A stretch of 61,409 nt of DNA, taken from contig NZ_JWIB01000025.1 in NCBI RefSeq assembly GCF_000813425.1, positions 1 through 61,409 on the forward strand. The letters are read 5' to 3'. The position numbers and the translations under genes were made by a program. Positions 17,875-26,712 of this stretch are shown here, in pieces (within the stretch, counting starts at the first letter, position 1; every line of letters begins with the position of its first letter). The stretch is from Sporosarcina sp. ZBG7A. Its GTDB lineage: Bacteria > Bacillota > Bacilli > Bacillales_A > Planococcaceae. A model generated the notes under the pieces. It searched no databases, was not told the DNA's origin, and saw only the letters and a program-made list of their open reading frames with translations.

Positions 17875-18029
17875 AGCGTATTGTTGACAAGTTTCGCTGT
17901 ATGACGTGTTCTATTGAAACAGATGTTGAAAAGGAAATGACGCGGAAGCTATTTCCTAAGTTTTGTATCGGACACGTTGCGCTATTTGCAACCGGCATTT
18001 TTCTCGTGATTATGGAATGGATGAACTGA
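17871..18029 (+). CDS. Small CxxC single-span membrane protein
   Basis: A GTG at 17871 overlaps the glutaredoxin stop by 4 bp and opens 52 codons. The product reads MKRIVDKFRCMTCSIE..., with a C10-x2-C13 pair, a further cysteine at about 32 and one hydrophobic segment at about residues 33-49. GGAG lies eight bases upstream. The tight overlap and a strong terminator at 18071 support a two-gene operon. No family was recognised, and a redox partner of the glutaredoxin is a guess from context. Confidence 0.6.
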   Translation: MKRIVDKFRCMTCSIETDVEKEMTRKLFPKFCIGHVALFATGIFLVIMEWMN

Positions 18030-18070
18030 GCAAGGATACTAAAGTTGTTTATTTTAAATTAAGGTCATTT

Positions 18071-18119
18071 AAAAATCCTTCTTTCGCTAGATTTGAAAAT
18101 TAGCGAAAGAAGGATTTTT
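18071..18119. terminator. Long perfect-stem terminator
   Basis: AAAAATCCTTCTTTCGCTA (18071-18089) and its exact complement (18101-18119) form a 19-bp stem with an 11-base loop. T-tracts on both strands let it serve the glutaredoxin operon and the converging monooxygenase gene. Confidence 0.95.
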
Positions 18120-18181
18120 GTTGACTGAATGATGGGAAATGCAGATACACCCTGTATAATTCACCAATTTACTTAGTGATT

Positions 18182-19723
18182 TCAGTTCGAGTTACTCGTA
18201 TTGGAATGTGTGGCAAACGTGCTGACAATGTTGTTGAAGTTGGCTAGCCAGTCGTTAGTGATAATGCTGCCAATGTAACCGTCCGGTCGGATTAGTACTA
18301 ATGTTTCACCAGTGATGCCGTAAATACTGCTCAGATTGCCGGTTGTGTCGTCGAGGCGATTGTTGTCAACCTCGAGACCGTTACCAACGGCATAGCAACG
18401 TAATTCTCCAACACCAATTGGCCAGCTCGACTCAAACTCAGAGAATCCTTTGATCGGGTTACTTCCAAAGGCTAGCAGGGTGAAGTGCGGCCCCTGATAT
18501 AGCTCGAATAAGCGACTTAAACCTTTTGGTCCTGTGCAAGGAGCGTCTGGTGCTCTGTCTCCAACGTGTAGGGTTTTAGTGGCCGAGCTATTGGTAGGGG
18601 CGAGTGGTCCGCCGTAGTAAGAGATTCCAAGCTGTCGTTCCTCATCTCCACGTTTAAGCCCGGAAAGATGCTGCTTCTCAATCTCAGAGTAAAGTTCATT
18701 AGATTTTTTAAGAACGCGTGCGGCAATCGGCTGTCGTTCGGCTTCATAGCTTTCTAGGAGGCTCTCTGGTGCACCCTTTATAACCTGACCAAGTTTCCAG
18801 CCGAGGTTGTAAGCGTCCTGGATACCGGTGTTTAGACCCTGAGCGCCAGCGGGTGTGTGTACGTGAGCGGCGTCGCCAGCCAGAAAGACCTTGCCAGATC
18901 GGTACTGCTCGGCAAGTCGAACATTAGGTCTGAACACTGAGGTCCAGGTGATATCCTGGAGCTGTAAACCTGTGAGCGATTGGAACTTGACGGCTAATGC
19001 AGTTTCGTCCAAATCAGCCGATTCCTCCGGTGTCAGACGAATCATTACTTGAAACTGATCAGAGTGAGGGAGTGGGCATGCTGCGACCTGCTTCCCATGG
19101 GTTCGCGGCCATACGTGCCATCGGTTGCGTGACAGTCCGTTTATTGTCCCATCGATGATAAGCATACGGTCGGCTTCGTTGGTCTCTCCCATGAAACGAA
19201 TACCAGCAGCCTTGCGGACTGTACTAGAACCACCGTCAGCTCCTACAAGATACCTGCTTCGAATCTTCTCTCCAGAAGAGAGTGTTGTAGTCACCCCGTT
19301 GTTATCCTGTTCAAAATCAATAATCGCAGTGTCAAACTCAATACTCAGCCCTAGACTGTCAAGTAGGCGATGCAAGATAGCGTCGGTACGGTGTTGAGGC
19401 AGTAATAATACATTCGGGTACGGCACATCAGGAGTAACCTTTTTTCGTTTCTGCATCCGCAATGGTACAGTAATCGGTCCAAAATGAATCCCCATAAGAG
19501 GATAGGCTCCTCCTTCAGAGTGAGCTTCTTTCAGGACGCCAAGGTCCTCAAGTACCTCCTGGGTTCTCGGTTGGACTCCCTTTGCACGCGAGCCCTTGAA
19601 TGAATGAGGTGCCTTGTCTACCAGTCTGACACTAAGGCCGCGTCGAAGTAGATCTGCCGCGAGTGTAGACCCGGTCGGTCCAGCGCCGGCTATGAGGACA
19701 TCGATGTCGTATTTTCCTGTCAA
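18182..19723 (-). CDS. FAD-dependent aromatic monooxygenase (PheA/TfdB family)
   Basis: This is a 513-aa group A flavoprotein hydroxylase. The Rossmann motif GAGPTGSTLAADLLRRG lies at about residues 12-28, and the mid DG-type motif is GADGGSST. The FAD-ribityl motif GDAAHVHTPAGAQGLNTGIQDA is cited by its GD and PAGAQG cores. The C-terminal thioredoxin-like domain is typical of phenol or polyketide hydroxylases and rifampicin monooxygenase relatives. It is divergent from a MarR regulator. By eye it is more G+C rich and uses different codons than its neighbours, suggesting acquisition. The substrate is unknown, with plant or microbial phenolics or antibiotics likely. Confidence 0.88.
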   Translation of the reverse strand: MTGKYDIDVLIAGAGPTGSTLAADLLRRGLSVRLVDKAPHSFKGSRAKGVQPRTQEVLEDLGVLKEAHSEGGAYPLMGIHFGPITVPLRMQKRKKVTPDVPYPNVLLLPQHRTDAILHRLLDSLGLSIEFDTAIIDFEQDNNGVTTTLSSGEKIRSRYLVGADGGSSTVRKAAGIRFMGETNEADRMLIIDGTINGLSRNRWHVWPRTHGKQVAACPLPHSDQFQVMIRLTPEESADLDETALAVKFQSLTGLQLQDITWTSVFRPNVRLAEQYRSGKVFLAGDAAHVHTPAGAQGLNTGIQDAYNLGWKLGQVIKGAPESLLESYEAERQPIAARVLKKSNELYSEIEKQHLSGLKRGDEERQLGISYYGGPLAPTNSSATKTLHVGDRAPDAPCTGPKGLSRLFELYQGPHFTLLAFGSNPIKGFSEFESSWPIGVGELRCYAVGNGLEVDNNRLDDTTGNLSSIYGITGETLVLIRPDGYIGSIITNDWLANFNNIVSTFATHSNTSNSN

Positions 19724-19917
19724 ATGAATTGACCTCCTATATTTTGGTGTGAGATGTAGAAAAAATGGTTGTAATTTCTACGCATCCTCACTGGATTTTT
19801 CCAAAAATCTTGTAGAATGCGAACAAGACGTTTCAGCTTAGTGATGCACTATCTAATCGAACATCATACTGCATGAAACATGTCTTGCTCTCTTATTATT
19901 GTTGATTGGAAACATAA

Positions 19918-19979
19918 TGTTTACAGGAAACAATAATAGTTGATATCCTGCTCTTTGTCAATAATGTTTCCCAGAAACA
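19918..19979. promoter_or_regulatory. Two MarR-type operators in the divergent promoter
   Basis: TGTTT-ACAGG-AAACA (19918-19932) and TGTTT-CCCAG-AAACA (19965-19979) share 5-bp arms and are 47 bp apart. Both are flanked by AATAAT-type sequence, and the second extends to a longer dyad (AATAATGTTTC...GAAACAATTATT). They lie between the monooxygenase start (19723) and the MarR start (20048), so autoregulation and repression of the monooxygenase are expected. Binding is inferred. Confidence 0.65.
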
Positions 19980-20047
19980 ATTATTGTTGCTTGTTTATTT
20001 GCAATTGGTATAATGGTATCAAGTTAGCCTTTGGAGGAAAAACATCA

Positions 20048-20764
20048 ATGGACAATAAAAGTAAAAACCAATATAAAGATCGTTTAATCATAGAAGTATG
20101 GGAAACCGCAAAAGATATGCAGCATAAACTTCAATCTGAAGATGACGAAGAAAAAAAGTGGTTGATGCAGAATAGCCAAAATCTAGTTGTTACAGAGTCA
20201 ATGAAAGAAATGACTATTTTGATGTTTCATGTTCTGGAGGCGATTGGAAGGCTTGAGCCTGTAAACGGAATAACTATTTCGAAGCAATTCGGGATATCGA
20301 GGGGAAGTGTCTCCAAAATTACGAGAAAACTTGTAGAAAAAGAAATTATCTTCGTGGAATATCTTCCAGATAACAAAAAAGAAATTCTTTTCCGTACCAC
20401 TCCGTTGGGCAAAGAGATACGTCTGTTACATCAAGATTTACATCATCAAATTGATAGTGAAATCAATCGTTTCTTACAACGTTATACCGAAGAAGAATTG
20501 GGAACTATCCTCAATGTACTACTCGATGCGCTGCATACGTCTTGGTTAAATCCTACGACAAACGAGGATAAAATTAAACATAGTCCAAGGATGGCGCAGA
20601 TAAATGAAAATGAAGAGCTAAACACCGACAAGGCCAGCCATTCTTACCCTGTTGCTGAAGAAATGTATGAGATCATGGAAATGCTCAATAAACTTGATTC
20701 CAGAAACTTAAAAAGAGCGAAAGTGATCCTTAATGAAATATTTTATTCAGACCATAGAGAATAG
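20048..20764 (+). CDS. MarR-family transcriptional regulator
   Basis: This winged-helix repressor typically releases DNA on binding phenolic ligands. The start at ATG 20048 has TTTGGAGG upstream. Earlier in-frame codons would run through the operators and were rejected. The winged helix spans about residues 50-120 (ISKQFGISRGSVSKITRKLVEKE, with wing YLPDNKKEILFRTT). At 238 aa it is longer than the usual 140-170, with a poorly conserved C-terminal extension of about 65 residues (from ~170). It probably controls the adjacent flavin monooxygenase. Confidence 0.87.
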   Translation: MDNKSKNQYKDRLIIEVWETAKDMQHKLQSEDDEEKKWLMQNSQNLVVTESMKEMTILMFHVLEAIGRLEPVNGITISKQFGISRGSVSKITRKLVEKEIIFVEYLPDNKKEILFRTTPLGKEIRLLHQDLHHQIDSEINRFLQRYTEEELGTILNVLLDALHTSWLNPTTNEDKIKHSPRMAQINENEELNTDKASHSYPVAEEMYEIMEMLNKLDSRNLKRAKVILNEIFYSDHRE

Positions 20765-21058
20765 AGTTAGTGTGATTTTACGGAATTAATGAATAATAAT
20801 AGGTTAGTATTTCTGTTGTAAATTAAATCATGTATAAGTTTTTTAACAAATATACTTAAAAAAACATAGACTTTAGTCCGGAAATGAAATTAATCGACTT
20901 TAATGTTTTAACACATGAACTATTAAACCATCCCCTGGAGTTAAATGGGAAAGTCGGTTTGATTTTTTTCTATGAACTTGCGATACTTTACAGTAGGAGT
21001 GAACGAATTTTTTGTAAATTCATTTGCATCACGTACCTATATGAAAAGGGGAATTGCT

Positions 21059-22291
21059 ATGAAGCTGGAGCGATTGCGTCAGTCATTTGAAGAGCTTGCG
21101 AAGTTTACAGACGAGGGAGAAGGCATCAACCGGCTTGCTTATACCGAAACAGAGCGCAATGCGAGAGAGTATATGATCCATCAGTTCGAAGAGGCTGGTC
21201 TCACTGTACGCACGGATTACGCGGGAAATGTCATTGCACGACGTGAAGGCGCAGCAGCTGAATTGCCTGTAGTAGCAACGGGTTCACACATCGACTCGGT
21301 TTATGCAGCTGGAGAATTTGACGGAACCGCTGGTGTGCTCGTTGCACTTGAAGTGATGCGCTCGCTTGCTGATGACAATATTGAAACCGAGCATCCAATG
21401 GAAGTCATTATCTTCGCGTGCGAGGAGTCTTCGCGTTTCGGAGCCTCCACACTAGGTAGTAAAGCGATGTCAGGACGATTGGATCCGGCATATACCCGGT
21501 CATTGACAGACAGAAATGGCATTACTCTTATGCAAGCGTTTGAAGAGAATGGACTCGATCTGGAAGAAGTCCATTTAGCCATGCGTTTCCAAGATGAGTT
21601 CAAAGCATTTGTGGAGCTTCATATAGAGCAAGGACCTGTGCTAGAGAAGCAACAAGCGTCTATTGGGGTCGTCTCTGCCATTGCCGCGCCTGTCCGATTC
21701 CACGTACACGTCGGAGGAACGGCCGATCACTCGGGGACAACCCCGATGGATTACCGACATGATGCACTGCTTGGTGGAGCTGAAATTGCACTAGCCGTGG
21801 AACGGGCAGCTTTTGAAGAGCTTGCGCATGGTACTGTTGGTACGGTAGGCGTTTTTTCAATAAAACCCGGAGCGATGAATGTCGTACCAAGTGCAACGGA
21901 AATGGACGTCGATATCCGAGGAACGAACACAGAATCGCGGCAACGTGTCGTGGATGCACTTGAAACAGCGGTTAAAGGAGTAGCCGAAGCACGTGGTTTA
22001 GACATTTGGATGGACGCAATCTCCAGTGAAGAACCGGTTCAAATGGATGTTGACATTGTGAATGGGTTCAAAGCGGTTTGTGAAGAACGAGGAGTGAAGT
22101 GGCTAGAAATGCCAAGTGGTGCAGGGCACGATGCTATGAATATGGCGGCGTTCTGTCCGACTGGCATGATCTTCGTCCCGTCCAAAGATGGGCTTAGCCA
22201 TAACCCAGCAGAGTACACATCCATGGAAGAATTGTTGGAGGGTGCAGAAGTGCTACGGGCATTCATGTTAAGACAGGCCAAAATTGTGTGA
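21059..22291 (+). CDS. allC: M20-family Zn amidohydrolase (AllC/HyuC-like allantoate or N-carbamoyl amino acid hydrolase)
   Basis: This binuclear zinc enzyme is of the allantoate amidohydrolase/ureidoglycolate hydrolase/N-carbamoyl-L-amino acid hydrolase group. Metal and substrate motifs visible are GSHIDSV, GEFDGTAG, ACEESSRFG, ELHIEQGPVLE, DHSGTTPM, SGAGHDAM and the C-terminal SHNPAEYTS. ATG 21059 has AAGGGG eight bases upstream, giving 410 aa. The neighbouring allD and allFGH genes favour a role in ureide breakdown, although HyuC-type enzymes are very similar. The 294-base gap upstream (20765-21058) shows no gene. A terminator follows. Confidence 0.82.
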   Translation: MKLERLRQSFEELAKFTDEGEGINRLAYTETERNAREYMIHQFEEAGLTVRTDYAGNVIARREGAAAELPVVATGSHIDSVYAAGEFDGTAGVLVALEVMRSLADDNIETEHPMEVIIFACEESSRFGASTLGSKAMSGRLDPAYTRSLTDRNGITLMQAFEENGLDLEEVHLAMRFQDEFKAFVELHIEQGPVLEKQQASIGVVSAIAAPVRFHVHVGGTADHSGTTPMDYRHDALLGGAEIALAVERAAFEELAHGTVGTVGVFSIKPGAMNVVPSATEMDVDIRGTNTESRQRVVDALETAVKGVAEARGLDIWMDAISSEEPVQMDVDIVNGFKAVCEERGVKWLEMPSGAGHDAMNMAAFCPTGMIFVPSKDGLSHNPAEYTSMEELLEGAEVLRAFMLRQAKIV

Positions 22292-22300
22292 TTATCCGAG

Positions 22301-22342
22301 CAGTGTGGCGGGACAGCAGTTGTCTCGCTGTGCTGTTTTTTT
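22301..22342 (+). terminator. Terminator after the AllC-like gene
   Basis: CAGTGTGGCGGGACA pairs fully, using several G-T wobbles, with TGTCTCGCTGTGCTG, followed by seven T. Confidence 0.8.
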
Positions 22343-22473
22343 GTGGGATAATCTTTGAAAACGGTGATGTTGCCAATTTCCTCTAAAATAGTTTCAACGA
22401 TTAGTTAGCCCATCGAAAGATAAGGAAAGAGCTACCAATTAAGTCCTATAACATACTTGAATTGTGTCCCGTT

Positions 22474-22557
22474 ATCGAGAAATTTTCGCAAGTGTCGGAG
22501 AAATCACTTTAAGTGTCGGATAAATGCGAACGAGTGATCGAGAATTCCCTGCGAGTG
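22474..22557. repeat. Tandem array of four 21-bp units (family B)
   Basis: Units start at 22474, 22495, 22516 and 22537, with consensus near TCGGAGAAATNNNTGCGAGTG. Each ends in AAGTG or GAGTG. The array lies in the 346-base gap (22292-22637) between the converging allC and allD genes, flanked by their two terminators. Nothing else is visible in that gap. Confidence 0.8.
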
Positions 22558-22600
22558 AACAGCAACCGCTCCAAACTAATCGACAATGAGAAAAATCATC

Positions 22601-22634
22601 AAAAAAAAGATGGCCCACACAAAGTGGGCCATCT
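22601..22634 (-). terminator. Terminator after allD
   Basis: On the minus strand AGATGGCCCAC and GTGGGCCATCT form a perfect 11-bp stem with a five-base loop, followed by eight T. It sits three bases past the allD stop. Confidence 0.95.
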
Positions 22635-22637
22635 AGT

Positions 22638-23687
22638 TTATTTTGCAAAAGGATCCTTATGATCATATTGGTTATTGTGCACAACGTCACTACGCAAATA
22701 CTCAAGGATTTCATCTACAATCTCCACACCATTCTTCAAAGACTCTTGTTCTTGAAGTGTTGTGTTCTGACCAGGATACAGCACTTGATCGAACCCTGGA
22801 GCTGGTTTCACCTCATTCAATTCCTTCATCATGCCGGAAATATTGGCACGGAACAGATCGGAACTTGTAAACGCACCTGGGTCAATCACGATATGGAGTT
22901 GTCCGAGTTCACGTCCCGCCGTCAAATCGTGATACATCGACGACACGTGTTTTCCGAACGGAAGTCCAAGCAACACACCTGACAAGATATCTACCATCAT
23001 CATAAGACCATAGCCTTTTGGTCCAGCAATCGGAAGCAATCCCGTGACCTTAAATGGATCTGTCGTCGGTACACCGTCTTTGTCTACCGCCCATGTATCC
23101 GGAATGGATTCGCCTTTTGATCGAGCGTGCAAAATTTTCCCCCATGCTTGAATGCTTGTTGCCATATCGAAGATGATCTTATCATCACCTACACCTGGAG
23201 CCGCGAACGCGATCGGGTTTGTCCCGAAATACGGTTCAGCTCCGCCAAAAGGAACGACCATTGGATCGGACTGGCACATGGAGATTCCAATCATTCCCGC
23301 TTCTGCTGCTTGTTGGACAAAGTACGACATGGCACCGCTATGGCTCATACGACGAATGCCGACAATGGCTGTTCCGTTTTCCCGAGCCATGTCAATTGCT
23401 CGAGTCATTGCATCTTTCGCAGCTACATGCCCGACGCCGTTATCGGCATCCAGCACAGCAGTACCCGGTCCTGTTTGGTTAAATTGTTTGTCTGGATTTA
23501 CGGTAATGCCGCCTTTAGCAATTCGTTCGGCGTAGTATTCAGTCCGCATCGCTCCGTGAGAAAAAATACCTCGAGCGTCTGCGTGTGCAAGTACGTCTGC
23601 AACTATCTCCGCATCATCCCGTTGCAGCCCCGCTTGTGTGAGTTTGTTTGCCATCAGCTCTTTCAATTCTTCAATCGATATATTCAT
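22638..23687 (-). CDS. allD: Ureidoglycolate dehydrogenase
   Basis: AllD oxidises (S)-ureidoglycolate to oxalurate with NAD(P)+. It belongs to the Ldh/malate dehydrogenase-like Rossmann-free family. The 349 aa equals the E. coli enzyme's length and shares long blocks recalled from it, such as ADARGIFSHGAMR, GISMCQSDPMVVPFGGAE, IPDTWAVDKDGVPTTDPF and GPKGYGLMMMVD. The ATG at 23687 has AAAGGAG eight bases upstream, and an earlier GTG overlaps that site. It is probably cotranscribed with the alpha/beta hydrolase gene upstream (29 bp apart). It is the key link between the AllC-like enzyme and AllFGH. Confidence 0.93.
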   Translation of the reverse strand: MNISIEELKELMANKLTQAGLQRDDAEIVADVLAHADARGIFSHGAMRTEYYAERIAKGGITVNPDKQFNQTGPGTAVLDADNGVGHVAAKDAMTRAIDMARENGTAIVGIRRMSHSGAMSYFVQQAAEAGMIGISMCQSDPMVVPFGGAEPYFGTNPIAFAAPGVGDDKIIFDMATSIQAWGKILHARSKGESIPDTWAVDKDGVPTTDPFKVTGLLPIAGPKGYGLMMMVDILSGVLLGLPFGKHVSSMYHDLTAGRELGQLHIVIDPGAFTSSDLFRANISGMMKELNEVKPAPGFDQVLYPGQNTTLQEQESLKNGVEIVDEILEYLRSDVVHNNQYDHKDPFAK

Positions 23688-23715
23688 CTCCAACACTCCT
23701 TTTGGCTATAGCCAC

Positions 23716-24597
23716 TTATAAGTTCGTCTTCATATGAAATCGTTGTTGTAAAAAAGTAATCGTATGCTGGACAGTACGTACAGAATCAGGATCGTTCATG
23801 TTCGCGTCAAAATTATGTTTCCCTTGGGAAATTGTCATAAGCTCATTTGGAATACTTAATGAATCGAGCTTTTTTTTCATCGCGACAGACTCTGCATATG
23901 GCACATCCTCATCTTGATCACCATGGATAAGAAGGGTTGCCGGATATTTTGTATCTGCTAACTCAACAGGTGCATAATTCGCCAGCTTACTTTTATCCAG
24001 GGCATACGAACCGGCCACCCAATCGAGCCACGTGCCTTGCTGACGGCAATACAAGTAAATCGCATACCGTCGTTCGATCGGAGCGGAGTAAATCGCATTT
24101 GGCTGAACGAGTTGCTTCGCTAACATTTCGGGCACAGTCGTCATCGATGTAAAGTGCGGACTCGGATTCCGATACCATTCACCAGTAACCTGTCCGTATC
24201 CATAAAACGAGACAATCGCATCCGGCTTCACTTCAAATGTCCCTGATAACAACGCTAAATAACCTCCTGCTGAGCTACCAATCACAGCCACCCGTTCTCG
24301 ATCGAAATTGAAATGAGCAGGTGCTTCTGTCTTTATCCAAACTAGTAAATCCTTAATATCATCCTGGATTTCAGGAAGTTTGGATTCAGGTGCAAGCCGA
24401 TAATCCACAGAAAACACGTTGAATCCAGCCTCATTATATAGACGGATTTGTTCTCGATTCATGTCGTCTCGGGTCCCCCAGATCAGTCCGCCTCCATGTA
24501 TGTAGACAATCAAAGGGGCAAGAGTTTCAGATGTCGGATGAAGTACCCCTCCAATCTCGCAACCATCCACACGTTTATAAACAAATGTATCTGCCAT
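23716..24597 (-). CDS. Alpha/beta hydrolase, hormone-sensitive-lipase-like
   Basis: This 293-aa alpha/beta hydrolase has the oxyanion motif HGGGLIWG, the nucleophile elbow GSSAGGY (catalytic Ser), an acid in HGDQDEDVP and the terminal His in GKHNFD. AAAGAGGATG precedes the ATG. It lies between allD and the divergent allFGH operon and is probably cotranscribed with allD. No member of this family has a set place in allantoin breakdown that I know of, so its substrate here (an ester or amide of a ureide intermediate?) is open. Confidence 0.85.
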   Translation of the reverse strand: MADTFVYKRVDGCEIGGVLHPTSETLAPLIVYIHGGGLIWGTRDDMNREQIRLYNEAGFNVFSVDYRLAPESKLPEIQDDIKDLLVWIKTEAPAHFNFDRERVAVIGSSAGGYLALLSGTFEVKPDAIVSFYGYGQVTGEWYRNPSPHFTSMTTVPEMLAKQLVQPNAIYSAPIERRYAIYLYCRQQGTWLDWVAGSYALDKSKLANYAPVELADTKYPATLLIHGDQDEDVPYAESVAMKKKLDSLSIPNELMTISQGKHNFDANMNDPDSVRTVQHTITFLQQRFHMKTNL

Positions 24598-24785
24598 AAT
24601 CGCATCCTCTTTTCTAACTCTCTATCTTTCTTAATTAAATATCGAACGTAATAGTTAGTTTTTATACAATGTAGCTACTCTCTTAATAGTCTGATTACCT
24701 CTCAGCAAAACTATTTCTCCTACTATCTTACGACACGAAACTCCAAGAAAACAGCTTTCGATTAACAATTTTATGTTTTTGTAAT

Positions 24786-24833
24786 GTTACACTCCAGTAT
24801 TTTATTCGTCTGCAATGCAAATTGCGTTACAAT
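24786..24833 (+). promoter_or_regulatory. Promoter and conserved control element of the allFGHK operon
   Basis: GTTAC (24786-24790), 8 bp, then ATTTTATTCGTCTGCAATGC (24799-24818). The same arrangement, with all 20 bases identical, occurs at 33523-33555 before the MFS gene. TTCGTC (24805-24810)-N17-TACAAT (24828-24833) is the probable promoter, with a poor -35 inside the element, as expected for activator-dependent start. The gap 24598-24944 holds nothing else. Confidence 0.7.
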
Positions 24834-24944
24834 TAACTTGGATAAACAAAAACAGCTTCACCATTGTTTTGTGCTTAACACTTAGGGAAACACATGCAAT
24901 GGTAGGCGCGCTGATTTTAAAAAATACTTACAGGGGTGATTTTT

Positions 24945-26693
24945 GTGCTTCATACGATTATCAAGAAGAACTCGTACCAAGACTCCATTAACCTCATGTT
25001 GCTCACGAACTCAATCGCAACAATGGAAGGTCTCAACAAAGTACAAATCATGATGGCAACACCAGCTAACAAAGACATCTTTAAAGATGCAGGGTTGCAT
25101 ACATCAGAACTCGAAGCAGCAGAATCGAATGACATGGCGATTGTTGTCGACACAGACAATGCAGACATGATAGACACAGTTCTTGAAAAAGTAGAACAAT
25201 ACTTAAATGACCAATCCATCAGCAACAAAAAGCAAGGATTTGAAACAGTACGGACATGGGACAAAGCAGTGGATGCACTTCCAAATGCAAACGTTGCCAT
25301 GATTTCAGTACCTGGTGAATATGCAGCAGATGAAGCGGACAAAGCATTGGACCGTGGTCTTCACGTGTTCATGTTTAGTGATAATGTGTCTGTAGAAGAC
25401 GAATTGCGACTAAAGCAAAAAGCTCACGAAAAAGGATTACTTGTCATGGGGCCAGACTGCGGTACAGGAATTCTTGACGGTGTACCTTTGGCATTCGCAA
25501 ACGTCGTGAACAAAGGCCGTATCGGACTTGTCGGTGCATCAGGAACAGGAATCCAGGAAGTTTCTACAATTATCGACCGTTTAGGAGAAGGCGTCAGCCA
25601 CGCAATCGGTACGGGTGGACGTGACCTAAAAGATCCAATTGGTGCGATCACTATGATGGATGGAATTCGTGCTCTAGAAAACCACAGCGCGACAGAAATC
25701 ATCACAATCATTTCTAAGCCACCTGCAGAACACGTTCGTAACGAAGTAATGGAACTTCTTCAAAGTTTGACGAAGCCAGTCGTTGCTGTATTCCTTGGTG
25801 AAAAGCCAGAGCAATACGAAGGTAATGTCTACCAAGCTTACACACTAGCAGAAACTGCACATATTGCAGTGGACTTAGCACGCGGGAACGAAGTGAAACC
25901 AGACTACAACTCAGGCGATTTCTCTGTAGAGAATGCAAGTTTGAAAGATGGTCAGAAGACTCTAAAAGGGTTGTACTCAGGTGGTACTCTCGCTTCTGAA
26001 GCAGCAGTGCTCATTTCAGACGCACTTGGTCTTGGAACGCACATTAAAAACGAAGAAGGCTACGTCTTGAAACACGAAGGTCAGGAAATCGTTGACCTTG
26101 GGGACGATAAGTATACACAAGGGAAGCCACACCCAATGATTGATCCGGAAACTCGTTCGAAGTTCATCGAGCAAGCTGGGGATGATGAAACAACAGCTGT
26201 TATTTTGCTAGACTTCGTTCTTGGCTATGGTTCGCATGACGACATGGCAAGCGCGTTACTTCCGTCTATCAAAAAAGCGGTAGCAAAAGCAAAAGAAGGC
26301 GGCCGTACATTGCACGTCGTCGCAACTGTTTGTGGTACGAAAAACGATCCGCAAAGCTATGACGGTCACGTAAAGCAGTTGAAAGAAGCTGGCGTCATCG
26401 TAAAAGAAACAAACAACGAAGCAGTCCGTACTGCGCTTAGCATTGTTGGACTTCAAGTTGAAGATAACCAGAAGAAACATGTAGAGGGAACTAAGTCGGA
26501 TAAGAAATTCGACCTCTCTGTTTCAGAAGACATCGCGTCACTTGTTTCAGAACGTCCGCGCGTCATTAACGTCGGTTTGAAAGGCTTTACAGGTGCACTT
26601 TCAGACACAGGTACACAGTTCGTCCAATACGACTGGCGTCCGGTTGCTGGCGGCAATGCACGTATGGCTAAAATCTTAAGCTTGCTGAAATAA
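24945..26693 (+). CDS. allF: Oxamate carbamoyltransferase subunit AllF (FdrA)
   Basis: FdrA is related to succinyl-CoA synthetase alpha (CoA-binding-like and ligase-like domains). In E. coli, FdrA/YlbE/YlbF (AllFGH) are reported to form oxamic transcarbamylase, which cleaves oxalurate with phosphate to oxamate and carbamoyl phosphate. The 582-aa product shares long blocks with E. coli FdrA: GLLVMGPDCGT, PLAFANV, GASGTGIQE, HAIGTGGRDL, KPPAEHVR, IDLGDDKYT-like VDLGDDKYT and YDWRPVAGGN. GTG 24945, with AGGGGTGA seven bases upstream, is chosen over GTG 24936, which overlaps that site. It is the first gene of the operon. Confidence 0.93.
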   Translation: MLHTIIKKNSYQDSINLMLLTNSIATMEGLNKVQIMMATPANKDIFKDAGLHTSELEAAESNDMAIVVDTDNADMIDTVLEKVEQYLNDQSISNKKQGFETVRTWDKAVDALPNANVAMISVPGEYAADEADKALDRGLHVFMFSDNVSVEDELRLKQKAHEKGLLVMGPDCGTGILDGVPLAFANVVNKGRIGLVGASGTGIQEVSTIIDRLGEGVSHAIGTGGRDLKDPIGAITMMDGIRALENHSATEIITIISKPPAEHVRNEVMELLQSLTKPVVAVFLGEKPEQYEGNVYQAYTLAETAHIAVDLARGNEVKPDYNSGDFSVENASLKDGQKTLKGLYSGGTLASEAAVLISDALGLGTHIKNEEGYVLKHEGQEIVDLGDDKYTQGKPHPMIDPETRSKFIEQAGDDETTAVILLDFVLGYGSHDDMASALLPSIKKAVAKAKEGGRTLHVVATVCGTKNDPQSYDGHVKQLKEAGVIVKETNNEAVRTALSIVGLQVEDNQKKHVEGTKSDKKFDLSVSEDIASLVSERPRVINVGLKGFTGALSDTGTQFVQYDWRPVAGGNARMAKILSLLK

Positions 26694-26712
26694 TTTCAGA
26701 TTGATGAAGATA

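Noticed and set aside
22751..22980. Other antisense ORFs across the window over 60 codons
   Set aside because: They lie opposite well-recognised genes and lack ribosome sites or family features.
23127..23711. 194-aa plus-strand ORF
   Set aside because: It is antisense to allD, whose protein matches a known enzyme along its full length.
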